64,000 bases of DNA, taken from Phymatolithon calcareum (lineage: Eukaryota; Rhodophyta; Florideophyceae; Hapalidiales). Numbering within the stretch: position 1 is the first letter of the stretch; every line of letters begins with the position of its first letter. Position numbers and translations under genes: made by a program. The DNA lies in contig CDRMUB010000002.1 of assembly GCA_977006965.1 (NCBI GenBank), positions 51,292-115,291 of the forward strand, in the 5' to 3' direction. The notes under the pieces were generated by a model. It had not been told where the DNA came from. It ran no database searches and was given only the letters and a program-made list of their open reading frames with translations. Shown in pieces: positions 37,812 to 51,530 of this stretch.

Positions 37812-38908
37812 GACTCCACAATCCATGCACAAAGACGGCAGACGAAATGTACATGGCGAAGATAAGCTCTGAACAGGTTGTTAAGGGTGGAGAAGGTGTT
37901 GAGAGAGTATGTGGACTGGTCTGAGTCGATTTGAGAGAGTTTGAAATTTTGGTCAAGGTAGTCACCTCGCTGGCGAAGAAGACGCGGGACACCGACATGA
38001 CGGGGATGACGTTGTAACATGTTTTAGAGGTTGGGGAAGGTGTTGGGAGAGTATGTGGACTGGTCTGAGTCGATTTGAGAGCGTTTGAAATTTTGGTCAA
38101 GGTAGTCACCTAGCTGGCGAAGAAGACGCGGGACACCGACATGACGGAGATGAGTCCAAAAGACGTTCTTGATGTTGGGGAAGGTGTTGGGAGAGTATGT
38201 GGACTGGTCTGAGTCGATTTGAGAGCGTTTGAAATTTTGGTCAAGGTAGTCACCTCGCTGGCGAAGAAGACGCGGGACACCGACATGACGGGGATGACGT
38301 TGAAACATGTTTTAGAGGTTGGGGAAGGTGTTGGGAGAGTATGTGGACTGGTTTGAGTCGATTTGAGAGCGTTTGAAATTTTGGTCAAGGTAGTCTCCCT
38401 CTCGGGAGGGAGGACGCGGGACACAAACATGACGATGATGACCGGAAAACATGTGGAGTAGGATGGTAAAGATGATGGGACAGTGGTTATGGCGTTTGGT
38501 TGCCAGTGGAAGACGCTGAGGAGGTTTGTTACTTCTGGGTCCGCGTTTCCAGCCTGTTTTCGCAGGTTGTTACTTCTGGGTCCGCGCACAGAGGCCATTT
38601 GGAGGGGGTGCCCTTTAGAGGCCAAAAACGCGGACCCAGAAGTAACAGTTTTAAATGGTCAAAATAGGATTTTGTCGATTGTTTGAGTAAGTGGCACATT
38701 TGGACCCAGAAGTCACGAAAGAATATACCTAGGATATACAAGAGTTTGACGGACTTGAAGGTGGAGGTGGAGTGGGAGTGAAAAAGGGATACGGTGGGAC
38801 TATTCCGAAGTGAAATTCGACGCTGAGCCCGAATCTGGACTCAGAATGGGACGTGCAGTAAGAGATCATGGTGTATACAACAAATAAAGTGTCGTCAAGG
38901 TCGTCTAT
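37812..38908 (+). repeat. Unit 44, 1097-bp class with G-to-T marker
   Basis: Three modules A-B-A' with class markers. A G-to-T change at 38615 (CCCTTTAGAG) is shared only with unit 47, exactly 2715 bp downstream. First unit of the 2715-bp higher-order block. Confidence 0.95.
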
Positions 38909-40526
38909 GACTCCACAATCCATGCACAAAGACGGCAGACGAAATGTACATGGCGAAGATAAGCTCTGAACAGGTTGTTAAGGGTGGAGAAGGTGTTGAG
39001 AGAGTATGTGGACTGGTCTGAGTCGATTTGAGAGAGTTTGAAATTTTGGTCAAGGTAGTCACCTCGCTGGCGAAGAAGACGCGGGACACCGACATGACGG
39101 GGATGACGTTGTAACATGTTTTAGAGGTTGGGGAAGGTGTTGGGAGAGTATGTGGACTGGTCTGAGTCGATTTGAGAGCGTTTGAAATTTTGGTCAAGGT
39201 AGTCTCCCTCTCGGGAGGGAGGACGCGGGACACAAACATGACGATGATGACCGGAAAACATGTGGAGTAGGATGGTAAAGATGATGGGACAGTGGTTATG
39301 GCGTTTGGTTGCCAGTGGAAGACGCTGAGGAGGTTTGTTACTTCTGGGTCCGCGTTTCCAGCCTGTTTTCGCAGGTTGTTACTTCTGGGTCCGCGCACAG
39401 AGGCCATTTGGAGGGGGTGCCCTGTAGAGGCCAAAAACGCGGACCCAGAAGTAACAGTTTTAAATGGTCAAAATAGGATTTTGTCGATTGTTTGAGTAAG
39501 TGGCACATTTGGACCCAGAAGTCACGAAAGAATATACCTAGGATATACAAGAGTTTGACGGACTTGAAGGTGGAGGTGGAGTGGGAGTGAAAAAGGGATA
39601 CGGTGGGACTATTCCGAAGTGAAATTCGACGCTGAGCCCGAATCTGGACTCAGAATGGGACGTGCAGTAAGAGATCATGGTGTATACAACAAATAAAGTG
39701 TCGTCAAGGTCGTCTATGACTCCACAATCCATGCACAAAGACGGCAGACGAAATGTACATGGCGAAGATAAGCTCTGAACAGGTTGTTAAGGGTGGAGAA
39801 GGTGTTGAGAGAGTATGTGGACTGGTCTGAGTCGATTTGAGAGAGTTTGAAATTTTGGTCAAGGTAGTCACCTCGCTGGCGAAGAAGACGCGGGACACCG
39901 ACATGACGGGGATGACGTTGTAACATGTTTTAGAGGTTGGGGAAGGTGTTGGGAGAGTATGTGGACTGGTCTGAGTCGATTTGAGAGCGTTTGAAATTTT
40001 GGTCAAGGTAGTCTCCCTCTCGGGAGGGAGGACGCGGGACACAAACATGACGATGATGACCGGAAAAAATGTGGAGTAGGATGGTAAAGATGATGGGACA
40101 GTGGTTATGGCGTTTGGTTGCCAGTGGAAGACGCTGAGGAGGTTTGTTACTTCTGGGTCCGCGTTTCCAGCCTGTTTTCGCAGGTTGTTACTTCTGGGTC
40201 CGCGCACAGAGGCCATTTGGAGGGGGTGCCCTGTAGAGGCCAAAAACGCGGACCCAGAAGTAACAGTTTTAAATGGTCAAAATAGGATTTTGTCGATTGT
40301 TTGAGTAAGTGGCACATTTGGACCCAGAAGTCACGAAAGAATATACCTAGGATATACAAGAGTTTGACGGACTTGAAGGTGGAGGTGGAGTGGGAGTGAA
40401 AAAGGGATACGGTGGGACTATTCCGAAGTGAAATTCGACGCTGAGCCCGAATCTGGACTCAGAATGGGACGTGCAGTAAGAGATCATGGTGTATACAACA
40501 AATAAAGTGTCGTCAAGGTCGTCTAT
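38909..40526 (+). repeat. Units 45-46, short class (2 x 809 bp)
   Basis: Second and third units of the first 2715-bp block. Unit 45 has C and unit 46 has A at phase 351. Confidence 0.95.
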
Positions 40527-41623
40527 GACTCCACAATCCATGCACAAAGACGGCAGACGAAATGTACATGGCGAAGATAAGCTCTGAACAGGTTGTTAAG
40601 GGTGGAGAAGGTGTTGAGAGAGTATGTGGACTGGTCTGAGTCGATTTGAGAGAGTTTGAAATTTTGGTCAAGGTAGTCACCTCGCTGGCGAAGAAGACGC
40701 GGGACACCGACATGACGGGGATGACGTTGTAACATGTTTTAGAGGTTGGGGAAGGTGTTGGGAGAGTATGTGGACTGGTCTGAGTCGATTTGAGAGCGTT
40801 TGAAATTTTGGTCAAGGTAGTCACCTAGCTGGCGAAGAAGACGCGGGACACCGACATGACGGAGATGAGTCCAAAAGACGTTCTTGATGTTGGGGAAGGT
40901 GTTGGGAGAGTATGTGGACTGGTCTGAGTCGATTTGAGAGCGTTTGAAATTTTGGTCAAGGTAGTCACCTCGCTGGCGAAGAAGACGCGGGACACCGACA
41001 TGACGGGGATGACGTTGAAACATGTTTTAGAGGTTGGGGAAGGTGTTGGGAGAGTATGTGGACTGGTTTGAGTCGATTTGAGAGCGTTTGAAATTTTGGT
41101 CAAGGTAGTCTCCCTCTCGGGAGGGAGGACGCGGGACACAAACATGACGATGATGACCGGAAAACATGTGGAGTAGGATGGTAAAGATGATGGGACAGTG
41201 GTTATGGCGTTTGGTTGCCAGTGGAAGACGCTGAGGAGGTTTGTTACTTCTGGGTCCGCGTTTCCAGCCTGTTTTCGCAGGTTGTTACTTCTGGGTCCGC
41301 GCACAGAGGCCATTTGGAGGGGGTGCCCTTTAGAGGCCAAAAACGCGGACCCAGAAGTAACAGTTTTAAATGGTCAAAATAGGATTTTGTCGATTGTTTG
41401 AGTAAGTGGCACATTTGGACCCAGAAGTCACGAAAGAATATACCTAGGATATACAAGAGTTTGACGGACTTGAAGGTGGAGGTGGAGTGGGAGTGAAAAA
41501 GGGATACGGTGGGACTATTCCGAAGTGAAATTCGACGCTGAGCCCGAATCTGGACTCAGAATGGGACGTGCAGTAAGAGATCATGGTGTATACAACAAAT
41601 AAAGTGTCGTCAAGGTCGTCTAT
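40527..41623 (+). repeat. Unit 47, 1097-bp class with the same G-to-T marker
   Basis: Three modules A-B-A' with class markers and T at 41330 (CCCTTTAGAG). Opens the second 2715-bp block. Confidence 0.95.
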
Positions 41624-43241
41624 GACTCCACAATCCATGCACAAAGACGGCAGACGAAATGTACATGGCGAAGATAAGCTCTGAACAGGTTGTTAAGGGT
41701 GGAGAAGGTGTTGAGAGAGTATGTGGACTGGTCTGAGTCGATTTGAGAGAGTTTGAAATTTTGGTCAAGGTAGTCACCTCGCTGGCGAAGAAGACGCGGG
41801 ACACCGACATGACGGGGATGACGTTGTAACATGTTTTAGAGGTTGGGGAAGGTGTTGGGAGAGTATGTGGACTGGTCTGAGTCGATTTGAGAGCGTTTGA
41901 AATTTTGGTCAAGGTAGTCTCCCTCTCGGGAGGGAGGACGCGGGACACAAACATGACGATGATGACCGGAAAACATGTGGAGTAGGATGGTAAAGATGAT
42001 GGGACAGTGGTTATGGCGTTTGGTTGCCAGTGGAAGACGCTGAGGAGGTTTGTTACTTCTGGGTCCGCGTTTCCAGCCTGTTTTCGCAGGTTGTTACTTC
42101 TGGGTCCGCGCACAGAGGCCATTTGGAGGGGGTGCCCTGTAGAGGCCAAAAACGCGGACCCAGAAGTAACAGTTTTAAATGGTCAAAATAGGATTTTGTC
42201 GATTGTTTGAGTAAGTGGCACATTTGGACCCAGAAGTCACGAAAGAATATACCTAGGATATACAAGAGTTTGACGGACTTGAAGGTGGAGGTGGAGTGGG
42301 AGTGAAAAAGGGATACGGTGGGACTATTCCGAAGTGAAATTCGACGCTGAGCCCGAATCTGGACTCAGAATGGGACGTGCAGTAAGAGATCATGGTGTAT
42401 ACAACAAATAAAGTGTCGTCAAGGTCGTCTATGACTCCACAATCCATGCACAAAGACGGCAGACGAAATGTACATGGCGAAGATAAGCTCTGAACAGGTT
42501 GTTAAGGGTGGAGAAGGTGTTGAGAGAGTATGTGGACTGGTCTGAGTCGATTTGAGAGAGTTTGAAATTTTGGTCAAGGTAGTCACCTCGCTGGCGAAGA
42601 AGACGCGGGACACCGACATGACGGGGATGACGTTGTAACATGTTTTAGAGGTTGGGGAAGGTGTTGGGAGAGTATGTGGACTGGTCTGAGTCGATTTGAG
42701 AGCGTTTGAAATTTTGGTCAAGGTAGTCTCCCTCTCGGGAGGGAGGACGCGGGACACAAACATGACGATGATGACCGGAAAAAATGTGGAGTAGGATGGT
42801 AAAGATGATGGGACAGTGGTTATGGCGTTTGGTTGCCAGTGGAAGACGCTGAGGAGGTTTGTTACTTCTGGGTCCGCGTTTCCAGCCTGTTTTCGCAGGT
42901 TGTTACTTCTGGGTCCGCGCACAGAGGCCATTTGGAGGGGGTGCCCTGTAGAGGCCAAAAACGCGGACCCAGAAGTAACAGTTTTAAATGGTCAAAATAG
43001 GATTTTGTCGATTGTTTGAGTAAGTGGCACATTTGGACCCAGAAGTCACGAAAGAATATACCTAGGATATACAAGAGTTTGACGGACTTGAAGGTGGAGG
43101 TGGAGTGGGAGTGAAAAAGGGATACGGTGGGACTATTCCGAAGTGAAATTCGACGCTGAGCCCGAATCTGGACTCAGAATGGGACGTGCAGTAAGAGATC
43201 ATGGTGTATACAACAAATAAAGTGTCGTCAAGGTCGTCTAT
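41624..43241 (+). repeat. Units 48-49, short class (2 x 809 bp)
   Basis: Phase-351 states are C then A, repeating the order of units 45-46. Confidence 0.95.
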
Positions 43242-44338
43242 GACTCCACAATCCATGCACAAAGACGGCAGACGAAATGTACATGGCGAAGATAAGCTCT
43301 GAACAGGTTGTTAAGGGTGGAGAAGGTGTTGAGAGAGTATGTGGACTGGTCTGAGTCGATTTGAGAGAGTTTGAAATTTTGGTCAAGGTAGTCACCTCGC
43401 TGGCGAAGAAGACGCGGGACACCGACATGACGGGGATGACGTTGTAACATGTTTTAGAGGTTGGGGAAGGTGTTGGGAGAGTATGTGGACTGGTCTGAGT
43501 CGATTTGAGAGCGTTTGAAATTTTGGTCAAGGTAGTCACCTAGCTGGCGAAGAAGACGCGGGACACCGACATGACGGAGATGAGTCCAAAAGACGTTCTT
43601 GATGTTGGGGAAGGTGTTGGGAGAGTATGTGGACTGGTCTGAGTCGATTTGAGAGCGTTTGAAATTTTGGTCAAGGTAGTCACCTCGCTGGCGAAGAAGA
43701 CGCGGGACACCGACATGACGGGGATGACGTTGAAACATGTTTTAGAGGTTGGGGAAGGTGTTGGGAGAGTATGTGGACTGGTTTGAGTCGATTTGAGAGC
43801 GTTTGAAATTTTGGTCAAGGTAGTCTCCCTCTCGGGAGGGAGGACGCGGGACACAAACATGACGATGATGACCGGAAAACATGTGGAGTAGGATGGTAAA
43901 GATGATGGGACAGTGGTTATGGCGTTTGGTTGCCAGTGGAAGACGCTGAGGAGGTTTGTTACTTCTGGGTCCGCGTTTCCAGCCTGTTTTCGCAGGTTGT
44001 TACTTCTGGGTCCGCGCACAGAGGCCATTTGGAGGGGGTGCCCTGTAGAGGCCAAAAACGCGGACCCAGAAGTAACAGTTTTAAATGGTCAAAATAGGAT
44101 TTTGTCGATTGTTTGAGTAAGTGGCACATTTGGACCCAGAAGTCACGAAAGAATATACCTAGGATATACAAGAGTTTGACGGACTTGAAGGTGGAGGTGG
44201 AGTGGGAGTGAAAAAGGGATACGGTGGGACTATTCCGAAGTGAAATTCGACGCTGAGCCCGAATCTGGACTCAGAATGGGACGTGCAGTAAGAGATCATG
44301 GTGTATACAACAAATAAAGTGTCGTCAAGGTCGTCTAT
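43242..44338 (+). repeat. Unit 50, 1097-bp class
   Basis: Three modules A-B-A' with class markers, without the G-to-T marker of units 44 and 47. Opens the third 2715-bp block. Confidence 0.95.
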
Positions 44339-46765
44339 GACTCCACAATCCATGCACAAAGACGGCAGACGAAATGTACATGGCGAAGATAAGCTCTGAA
44401 CAGGTTGTTAAGGGTGGAGAAGGTGTTGAGAGAGTATGTGGACTGGTCTGAGTCGATTTGAGAGAGTTTGAAATTTTGGTCAAGGTAGTCACCTCGCTGG
44501 CGAAGAAGACGCGGGACACCGACATGACGGGGATGACGTTGTAACATGTTTTAGAGGTTGGGGAAGGTGTTGGGAGAGTATGTGGACTGGTCTGAGTCGA
44601 TTTGAGAGCGTTTGAAATTTTGGTCAAGGTAGTCTCCCTCTCGGGAGGGAGGACGCGGGACACAAACATGACGATGATGACCGGAAAACATGTGGAGTAG
44701 GATGGTAAAGATGATGGGACAGTGGTTATGGCGTTTGGTTGCCAGTGGAAGACGCTGAGGAGGTTTGTTACTTCTGGGTCCGCGTTTCCAGCCTGTTTTC
44801 GCAGGTTGTTACTTCTGGGTCCGCGCACAGAGGCCATTTGGAGGGGGTGCCCTGTAGAGGCCAAAAACGCGGACCCAGAAGTAACAGTTTTAAATGGTCA
44901 AAATAGGATTTTGTCGATTGTTTGAGTAAGTGGCACATTTGGACCCAGAAGTCACGAAAGAATATACCTAGGATATACAAGAGTTTGACGGACTTGAAGG
45001 TGGAGGTGGAGTGGGAGTGAAAAAGGGATACGGTGGGACTATTCCGAAGTGAAATTCGACGCTGAGCCCGAATCTGGACTCAGAATGGGACGTGCAGTAA
45101 GAGATCATGGTGTATACAACAAATAAAGTGTCGTCAAGGTCGTCTATGACTCCACAATCCATGCACAAAGACGGCAGACGAAATGTACATGGCGAAGATA
45201 AGCTCTGAACAGGTTGTTAAGGGTGGAGAAGGTGTTGAGAGAGTATGTGGACTGGTCTGAGTCGATTTGAGAGAGTTTGAAATTTTGGTCAAGGTAGTCA
45301 CCTCGCTGGCGAAGAAGACGCGGGACACCGACATGACGGGGATGACGTTGTAACATGTTTTAGAGGTTGGGGAAGGTGTTGGGAGAGTATGTGGACTGGT
45401 CTGAGTCGATTTGAGAGCGTTTGAAATTTTGGTCAAGGTAGTCTCCCTCTCGGGAGGGAGGACGCGGGACACAAACATGACGATGATGACCGGAAAAAAT
45501 GTGGAGTAGGATGGTAAAGATGATGGGACAGTGGTTATGGCGTTTGGTTGCCAGTGGAAGACGCTGAGGAGGTTTGTTACTTCTGGGTCCGCGTTTCCAG
45601 CCTGTTTTCGCAGGTTGTTACTTCTGGGTCCGCGCACAGAGGCCATTTGGAGGGGGTGCCCTGTAGAGGCCAAAAACGCGGACCCAGAAGTAACAGTTTT
45701 AAATGGTCAAAATAGGATTTTGTCGATTGTTTGAGTAAGTGGCACATTTGGACCCAGAAGTCACGAAAGAATATACCTAGGATATACAAGAGTTTGACGG
45801 ACTTGAAGGTGGAGGTGGAGTGGGAGTGAAAAAGGGATACGGTGGGACTATTCCGAAGTGAAATTCGACGCTGAGCCCGAATCTGGACTCAGAATGGGAC
45901 GTGCAGTAAGAGATCATGGTGTATACAACAAATAAAGTGTCGTCAAGGTCGTCTATGACTCCACAATCCATGCACAAAGACGGCAGACGAAATGTACATG
46001 GCGAAGATAAGCTCTGAACAGGTTGTTAAGGGTGGAGAAGGTGTTGAGAGAGTATGTGGACTGGTCTGAGTCGATTTGAGAGAGTTTGAAATTTTGGTCA
46101 AGGTAGTCACCTCGCTGGCGAAGAAGACGCGGGACACCGACATGACGGGGATGACGTTGTAACATGTTTTAGAGGTTGGGGAAGGTGTTGGGAGAGTATG
46201 TGGACTGGTCTGAGTCGATTTGAGAGCGTTTGAAATTTTGGTCAAGGTAGTCTCCCTCTCGGGAGGGAGGACGCGGGACACAAACATGACGATGATGACC
46301 GGAAAAAATGTGGAGTAGGATGGTAAAGATGATGGGACAGTGGTTATGGCGTTTGGTTGCCAGTGGAAGACGCTGAGGAGGTTTGTTACTTCTGGGTCCG
46401 CGTTTCCAGCCTGTTTTCGCAGGTTGTTACTTCTGGGTCCGCGCACAGAGGCCATTTGGAGGGGGTGCCCTGTAGAGGCCAAAAACGCGGACCCAGAAGT
46501 AACAGTTTTAAATGGTCAAAATAGGATTTTGTCGATTGTTTGAGTAAGTGGCACATTTGGACCCAGAAGTCACGAAAGAATATACCTAGGATATACAAGA
46601 GTTTGACGGACTTGAAGGTGGAGGTGGAGTGGGAGTGAAAAAGGGATACGGTGGGACTATTCCGAAGTGAAATTCGACGCTGAGCCCGAATCTGGACTCA
46701 GAATGGGACGTGCAGTAAGAGATCATGGTGTATACAACAAATAAAGTGTCGTCAAGGTCGTCTAT
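44339..46765 (+). repeat. Units 51-53, short class (3 x 809 bp)
   Basis: Phase-351 states are C, A, A. Units 51-52 complete the third 2715-bp block; unit 53 is an extra short unit. Confidence 0.95.
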
Positions 46766-48006
46766 GACTCCACAATCCATGCACAAAGACGGCAGACGAA
46801 ATGTACATGGCGAAGATAAGCTCTGAACAGGTTGTTAAGGGTGGAGAAGGTGTTGAGAGAGTATGTGGACTGGTCTGAGTCGATTTGAGAGAGTTTGAAA
46901 TTTTGGTCAAGGTAGTCACCTCGCTGGCGAAGAAGACGCGGGACACCGACATGACGGGGATGACGTTGTAACATGTTTTAGAGGTTGGGGAAGGTGTTGG
47001 GAGAGTATGTGGACTGGTCTGAGTCGATTTGAGAGCGTTTGAAATTTTGGTCAAGGTAGTCACCTCGCTGGCGAAGAAGACGCGGGACACCGACATGACG
47101 GAGATGAGTCCAAAAGACGTTCTTGATGTTGGGGAAGGCGTTGGGAGAGTATGTGGACTGGTCTGAGTCGATTTGAGAGCGTTTGAAATTTTGGTCAAGG
47201 TAGTCACCTCGCTGGCGAAGAAGACGCGGGACACCGACATGACGGGGATGACGTTGTAACATGTTTTAGAGGTTGGGGAAGGTGTTGGGAGAGTATGTGG
47301 ACTGGTCTGAGTCGATTTGAGAGCGTTTGAAAATTTGGTCAAGGTAGTCACCTCGCTGGCGAAGAAGACGCGGGACACCGACATGACGGAGATGAGTTCA
47401 AAAGACGTTCTTGATGTTGGGGAAGGTGTTGGGAGAGTATGTGGACTGGTCTGAGTCGATTTGAGAGCGTTTGAAATTTTGGTCAAGGTAGTCTCCCTCT
47501 CGGGAGGGAGGACGCGGGACACAAACATGACGATGATGACCGGAAAACATGTGGAGTAGGATGGTAAAGATGATGGGACAGTGGTTATGGCGTTTGGTTG
47601 CCAGTGGAAGACGCTGAGGAGGTTTGTTACTTCTGGGTCCGCGTTTCCAGCCTGTTTTCGCAGGTTGTTACTTCTGGGTCCGCGCACAGAGGCCATTTGG
47701 AGGGGGTGCCCTGTAGAGGCCAAAAACGCGGACCCAGAAGTAACAGTTTTAAATGGTCAAAATAGGATTTTGTCGATTGTTTGAGTAAGTGGCACATTTG
47801 GACCCAGAAGTCACGAAAGAATATACCTAGGATATACAAGAGTTTGACGGACTTGAAGGTGGAGGTGGAGTGGGAGTGAAAAAGGGATACGGTGGGACTA
47901 TTCCGAAGTGAAATTCGACGCTGAGCCCGAATCTGGACTCAGAATGGGACGTGCAGTAAGAGATCATGGTGTATACAACAAATAAAGTGTCGTCAAGGTC
48001 GTCTAT
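46766..48006 (+). repeat. Unit 54, 1241-bp class, modules A-B-A-B'
   Basis: Four modules with the 1241-class markers (C at 47139 in GAAGGCG; GAGTTCAAAAG in B') and the T-to-A change at 47333 (GAAAATTTGG) shared with units 62, 68 and 70. Confidence 0.95.
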
Positions 48007-50433
48007 GACTCCACAATCCATGCACAAAGACGGCAGACGAAATGTACATGGCGAAGATAAGCTCTGAACAGGTTGTTAAGGGTGGAGAAGGTGTTGAGAG
48101 AGTATGTGGACTGGTCTGAGTCGATTTGAGAGAGTTTGAAATTTTGGTCAAGGTAGTCACCTCGCTGGCGAAGAAGACGCGGGACACCGACATGACGGGG
48201 ATGACGTTGTAACATGTTTTAGAGGTTGGGGAAGGTGTTGGGAGAGTATGTGGACTGGTCTGAGTCGATTTGAGAGCGTTTGAAATTTTGGTCAAGGTAG
48301 TCTCCCTCTCGGGAGGGAGGACGCGGGACACAAACATGACGATGATGACCGGAAAAAATGTGGAGTAGGATGGTAAAGATGATGGGACAGTGGTTATGGC
48401 GTTTGGTTGCCAGTGGAAGACGCTGAGGAGGTTTGTTACTTCTGGGTCCGCGTTTCCAGCCTGTTTTCGCAGGTTGTTACTTCTGGGTCCGCGCACAGAG
48501 GCCATTTGGAGGGGGTGCCCTGTAGAGGCCAAAAACGCGGACCCAGAAGTAACAGTTTTAAATGGTCAAAATAGGATTTTGTCGATTGTTTGAGTAAGTG
48601 GCACATTTGGACCCAGAAGTCACGAAAGAATATACCTAGGATATACAAGAGTTTGACGGACTTGAAGGTGGAGGTGGAGTGGGAGTGAAAAAGGGATACG
48701 GTGGGACTATTCCGAAGTGAAATTCGACGCTGAGCCCGAATCTGGACTCAGAATGGGACGTGCAGTAAGAGATCATGGTGTATACAACAAATAAAGTGTC
48801 GTCAAGGTCGTCTATGACTCCACAATCCATGCACAAAGACGGCAGACGAAATGTACATGGCGAAGATAAGCTCTGAACAGGTTGTTAAGGGTGGAGAAGG
48901 TGTTGAGAGAGTATGTGGACTGGTCTGAGTCGATTTGAGAGAGTTTGAAATTTTGGTCAAGGTAGTCACCTCGCTGGCGAAGAAGACGCGGGACACCGAC
49001 ATGACGGGGATGACGTTGTAACATGTTTTAGAGGTTGGGGAAGGTGTTGGGAGAGTATGTGGACTGGTCTGAGTCGATTTGAGAGCGTTTGAAATTTTGG
49101 TCAAGGTAGTCTCCCTCTCGGGAGGGAGGACGCGGGACACAAACATGACGATGATGACCGGAAAAAATGTGGAGTAGGATGGTAAAGATGATGGGACAGT
49201 GGTTATGGCGTTTGGTTGCCAGTGGAAGACGCTGAGGAGGTTTGTTACTTCTGGGTCCGCGTTTCCAGCCTGTTTTCGCAGGTTGTTACTTCTGGGTCCG
49301 CGCACAGAGGCCATTTGGAGGGGGTGCCCTGTAGAGGCCAAAAACGCGGACCCAGAAGTAACAGTTTTAAATGGTCAAAATAGGATTTTGTCGATTGTTT
49401 GAGTAAGTGGCACATTTGGACCCAGAAGTCACGAAAGAATATACCTAGGATATACAAGAGTTTGACGGACTTGAAGGTGGAGGTGGAGTGGGAGTGAAAA
49501 AGGGATACGGTGGGACTATTCCGAAGTGAAATTCGACGCTGAGCCCGAATCTGGACTCAGAATGGGACGTGCAGTAAGAGATCATGGTGTATACAACAAA
49601 TAAAGTGTCGTCAAGGTCGTCTATGACTCCACAATCCATGCACAAAGACGGCAGACGAAATGTACATGGCGAAGATAAGCTCTGAACAGGTTGTTAAGGG
49701 TGGAGAAGGTGTTGAGAGAGTATGTGGACTGGTCTGAGTCGATTTGAGAGAGTTTGAAATTTTGGTCAAGGTAGTCACCTCGCTGGCGAAGAAGACGCGG
49801 GACACCGACATGACGGGGATGACGTTGTAACATGTTTTAGAGGTTGGGGAAGGTGTTGGGAGAGTATGTGGACTGGTCTGAGTCGATTTGAGAGCGTTTG
49901 AAATTTTGGTCAAGGTAGTCTCCCTCTCGGGAGGGAGGACGCGGGACACAAACATGACGATGATGACCGGAAAAAATGTGGAGTAGGATGGTAAAGATGA
50001 TGGGACAGTGGTTATGGCGTTTGGTTGCCAGTGGAAGACGCTGAGGAGGTTTGTTACTTCTGGGTCCGCGTTTCCAGCCTGTTTTCGCAGGTTGTTACTT
50101 CTGGGTCCGCGCACAGAGGCCATTTGGAGGGGGTGCCCTGTAGAGGCCAAAAACGCGGACCCAGAAGTAACAGTTTTAAATGGTCAAAATAGGATTTTGT
50201 CGATTGTTTGAGTAAGTGGCACATTTGGACCCAGAAGTCACGAAAGAATATACCTAGGATATACAAGAGTTTGACGGACTTGAAGGTGGAGGTGGAGTGG
50301 GAGTGAAAAAGGGATACGGTGGGACTATTCCGAAGTGAAATTCGACGCTGAGCCCGAATCTGGACTCAGAATGGGACGTGCAGTAAGAGATCATGGTGTA
50401 TACAACAAATAAAGTGTCGTCAAGGTCGTCTAT
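48007..50433 (+). repeat. Units 55-57, short class (3 x 809 bp)
   Basis: Three one-module units, all A at phase 351. Confidence 0.95.
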
Positions 50434-51530
50434 GACTCCACAATCCATGCACAAAGACGGCAGACGAAATGTACATGGCGAAGATAAGCTCTGAACAGGT
50501 TGTTAAGGGTGGAGAAGGTGTTGAGAGAGTATGTGGACTGGTCTGAGTCGATTTGAGAGAGTTTGAAATTTTGGTCAAGGTAGTCACCTCGCTGGCGAAG
50601 AAGACGCGGGACACCGACATGACGGGGATGACGTTGTAACATGTTTTAGAGGTTGGGGAAGGTGTTGGGAGAGTATGTGGACTGGTCTGAGTCGATTTGA
50701 GAGCGTTTGAAATTTTGGTCAAGGTAGTCACCTAGCTGGCGAAGAAGACGCGGGACACCGACATGACGGAGATGAGTCCAAAAGACGTTCTTGATGTTGG
50801 GGAAGGTGTTGGGAGAGTATGTGGACTGGTCTGAGTCGATTTGAGAGCGTTTGAAATTTTGGTCAAGGTAGTCACCTCGCTGGCGAAGAAGACGCGGGAC
50901 ACCGACATGACGGGGATGACGTTGAAACATGTTTTAGAGGTTGGGGAAGGTGTTGGGAGAGTATGTGGACTGGTTTGAGTCGATTTGAGAGCGTTTGAAA
51001 TTTTGGTCAAGGTAGTCTCCCTCTCGGGAGGGAGGACGCGGGACACAAACATGACGATGATGACCGGAAAACATGTGGAGTAGGATGGTAAAGATGATGG
51101 GACAGTGGTTATGGCGTTTGGTTGCCAGTGGAAGACGCTGAGGAGGTTTGTTACTTCTGGGTCCGCGTTTCCAGCCTGTTTTCGCAGGTTGTTACTTCTG
51201 GGTCCGCGCACAGAGGCCATTTGGAGGGGGTGCCCTGTAGAGGCCAAAAACGCGGACCCAGAAGTAACAGTTTTAAATGGTCAAAATAGGATTTTGTCGA
51301 TTGTTTGAGTAAGTGGCACATTTGGACCCAGAAGTCACGAAAGAATATACCTAGGATATACAAGAGTTTGACGGACTTGAAGGTGGAGGTGGAGTGGGAG
51401 TGAAAAAGGGATACGGTGGGACTATTCCGAAGTGAAATTCGACGCTGAGCCCGAATCTGGACTCAGAATGGGACGTGCAGTAAGAGATCATGGTGTATAC
51501 AACAAATAAAGTGTCGTCAAGGTCGTCTAT
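50434..51530 (+). repeat. Unit 58, 1097-bp class
   Basis: Three modules A-B-A' with class markers; first of two adjacent 1097-bp units. Confidence 0.95.

Larger units (their letters stand above)
37812..45956 (+). repeat. Higher-order repeat: 3 x 2715 bp (1097 + 809 + 809)
   Basis: Blocks 37812-40526, 40527-43241 and 43242-45956 have the same order of unit lengths and the same phase-351 states (C, C, A). The first two also share a G-to-T change found nowhere else (38615 and 41330, 2715 bp apart). This supports recent tandem duplication of a three-unit segment. Confidence 0.85.
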
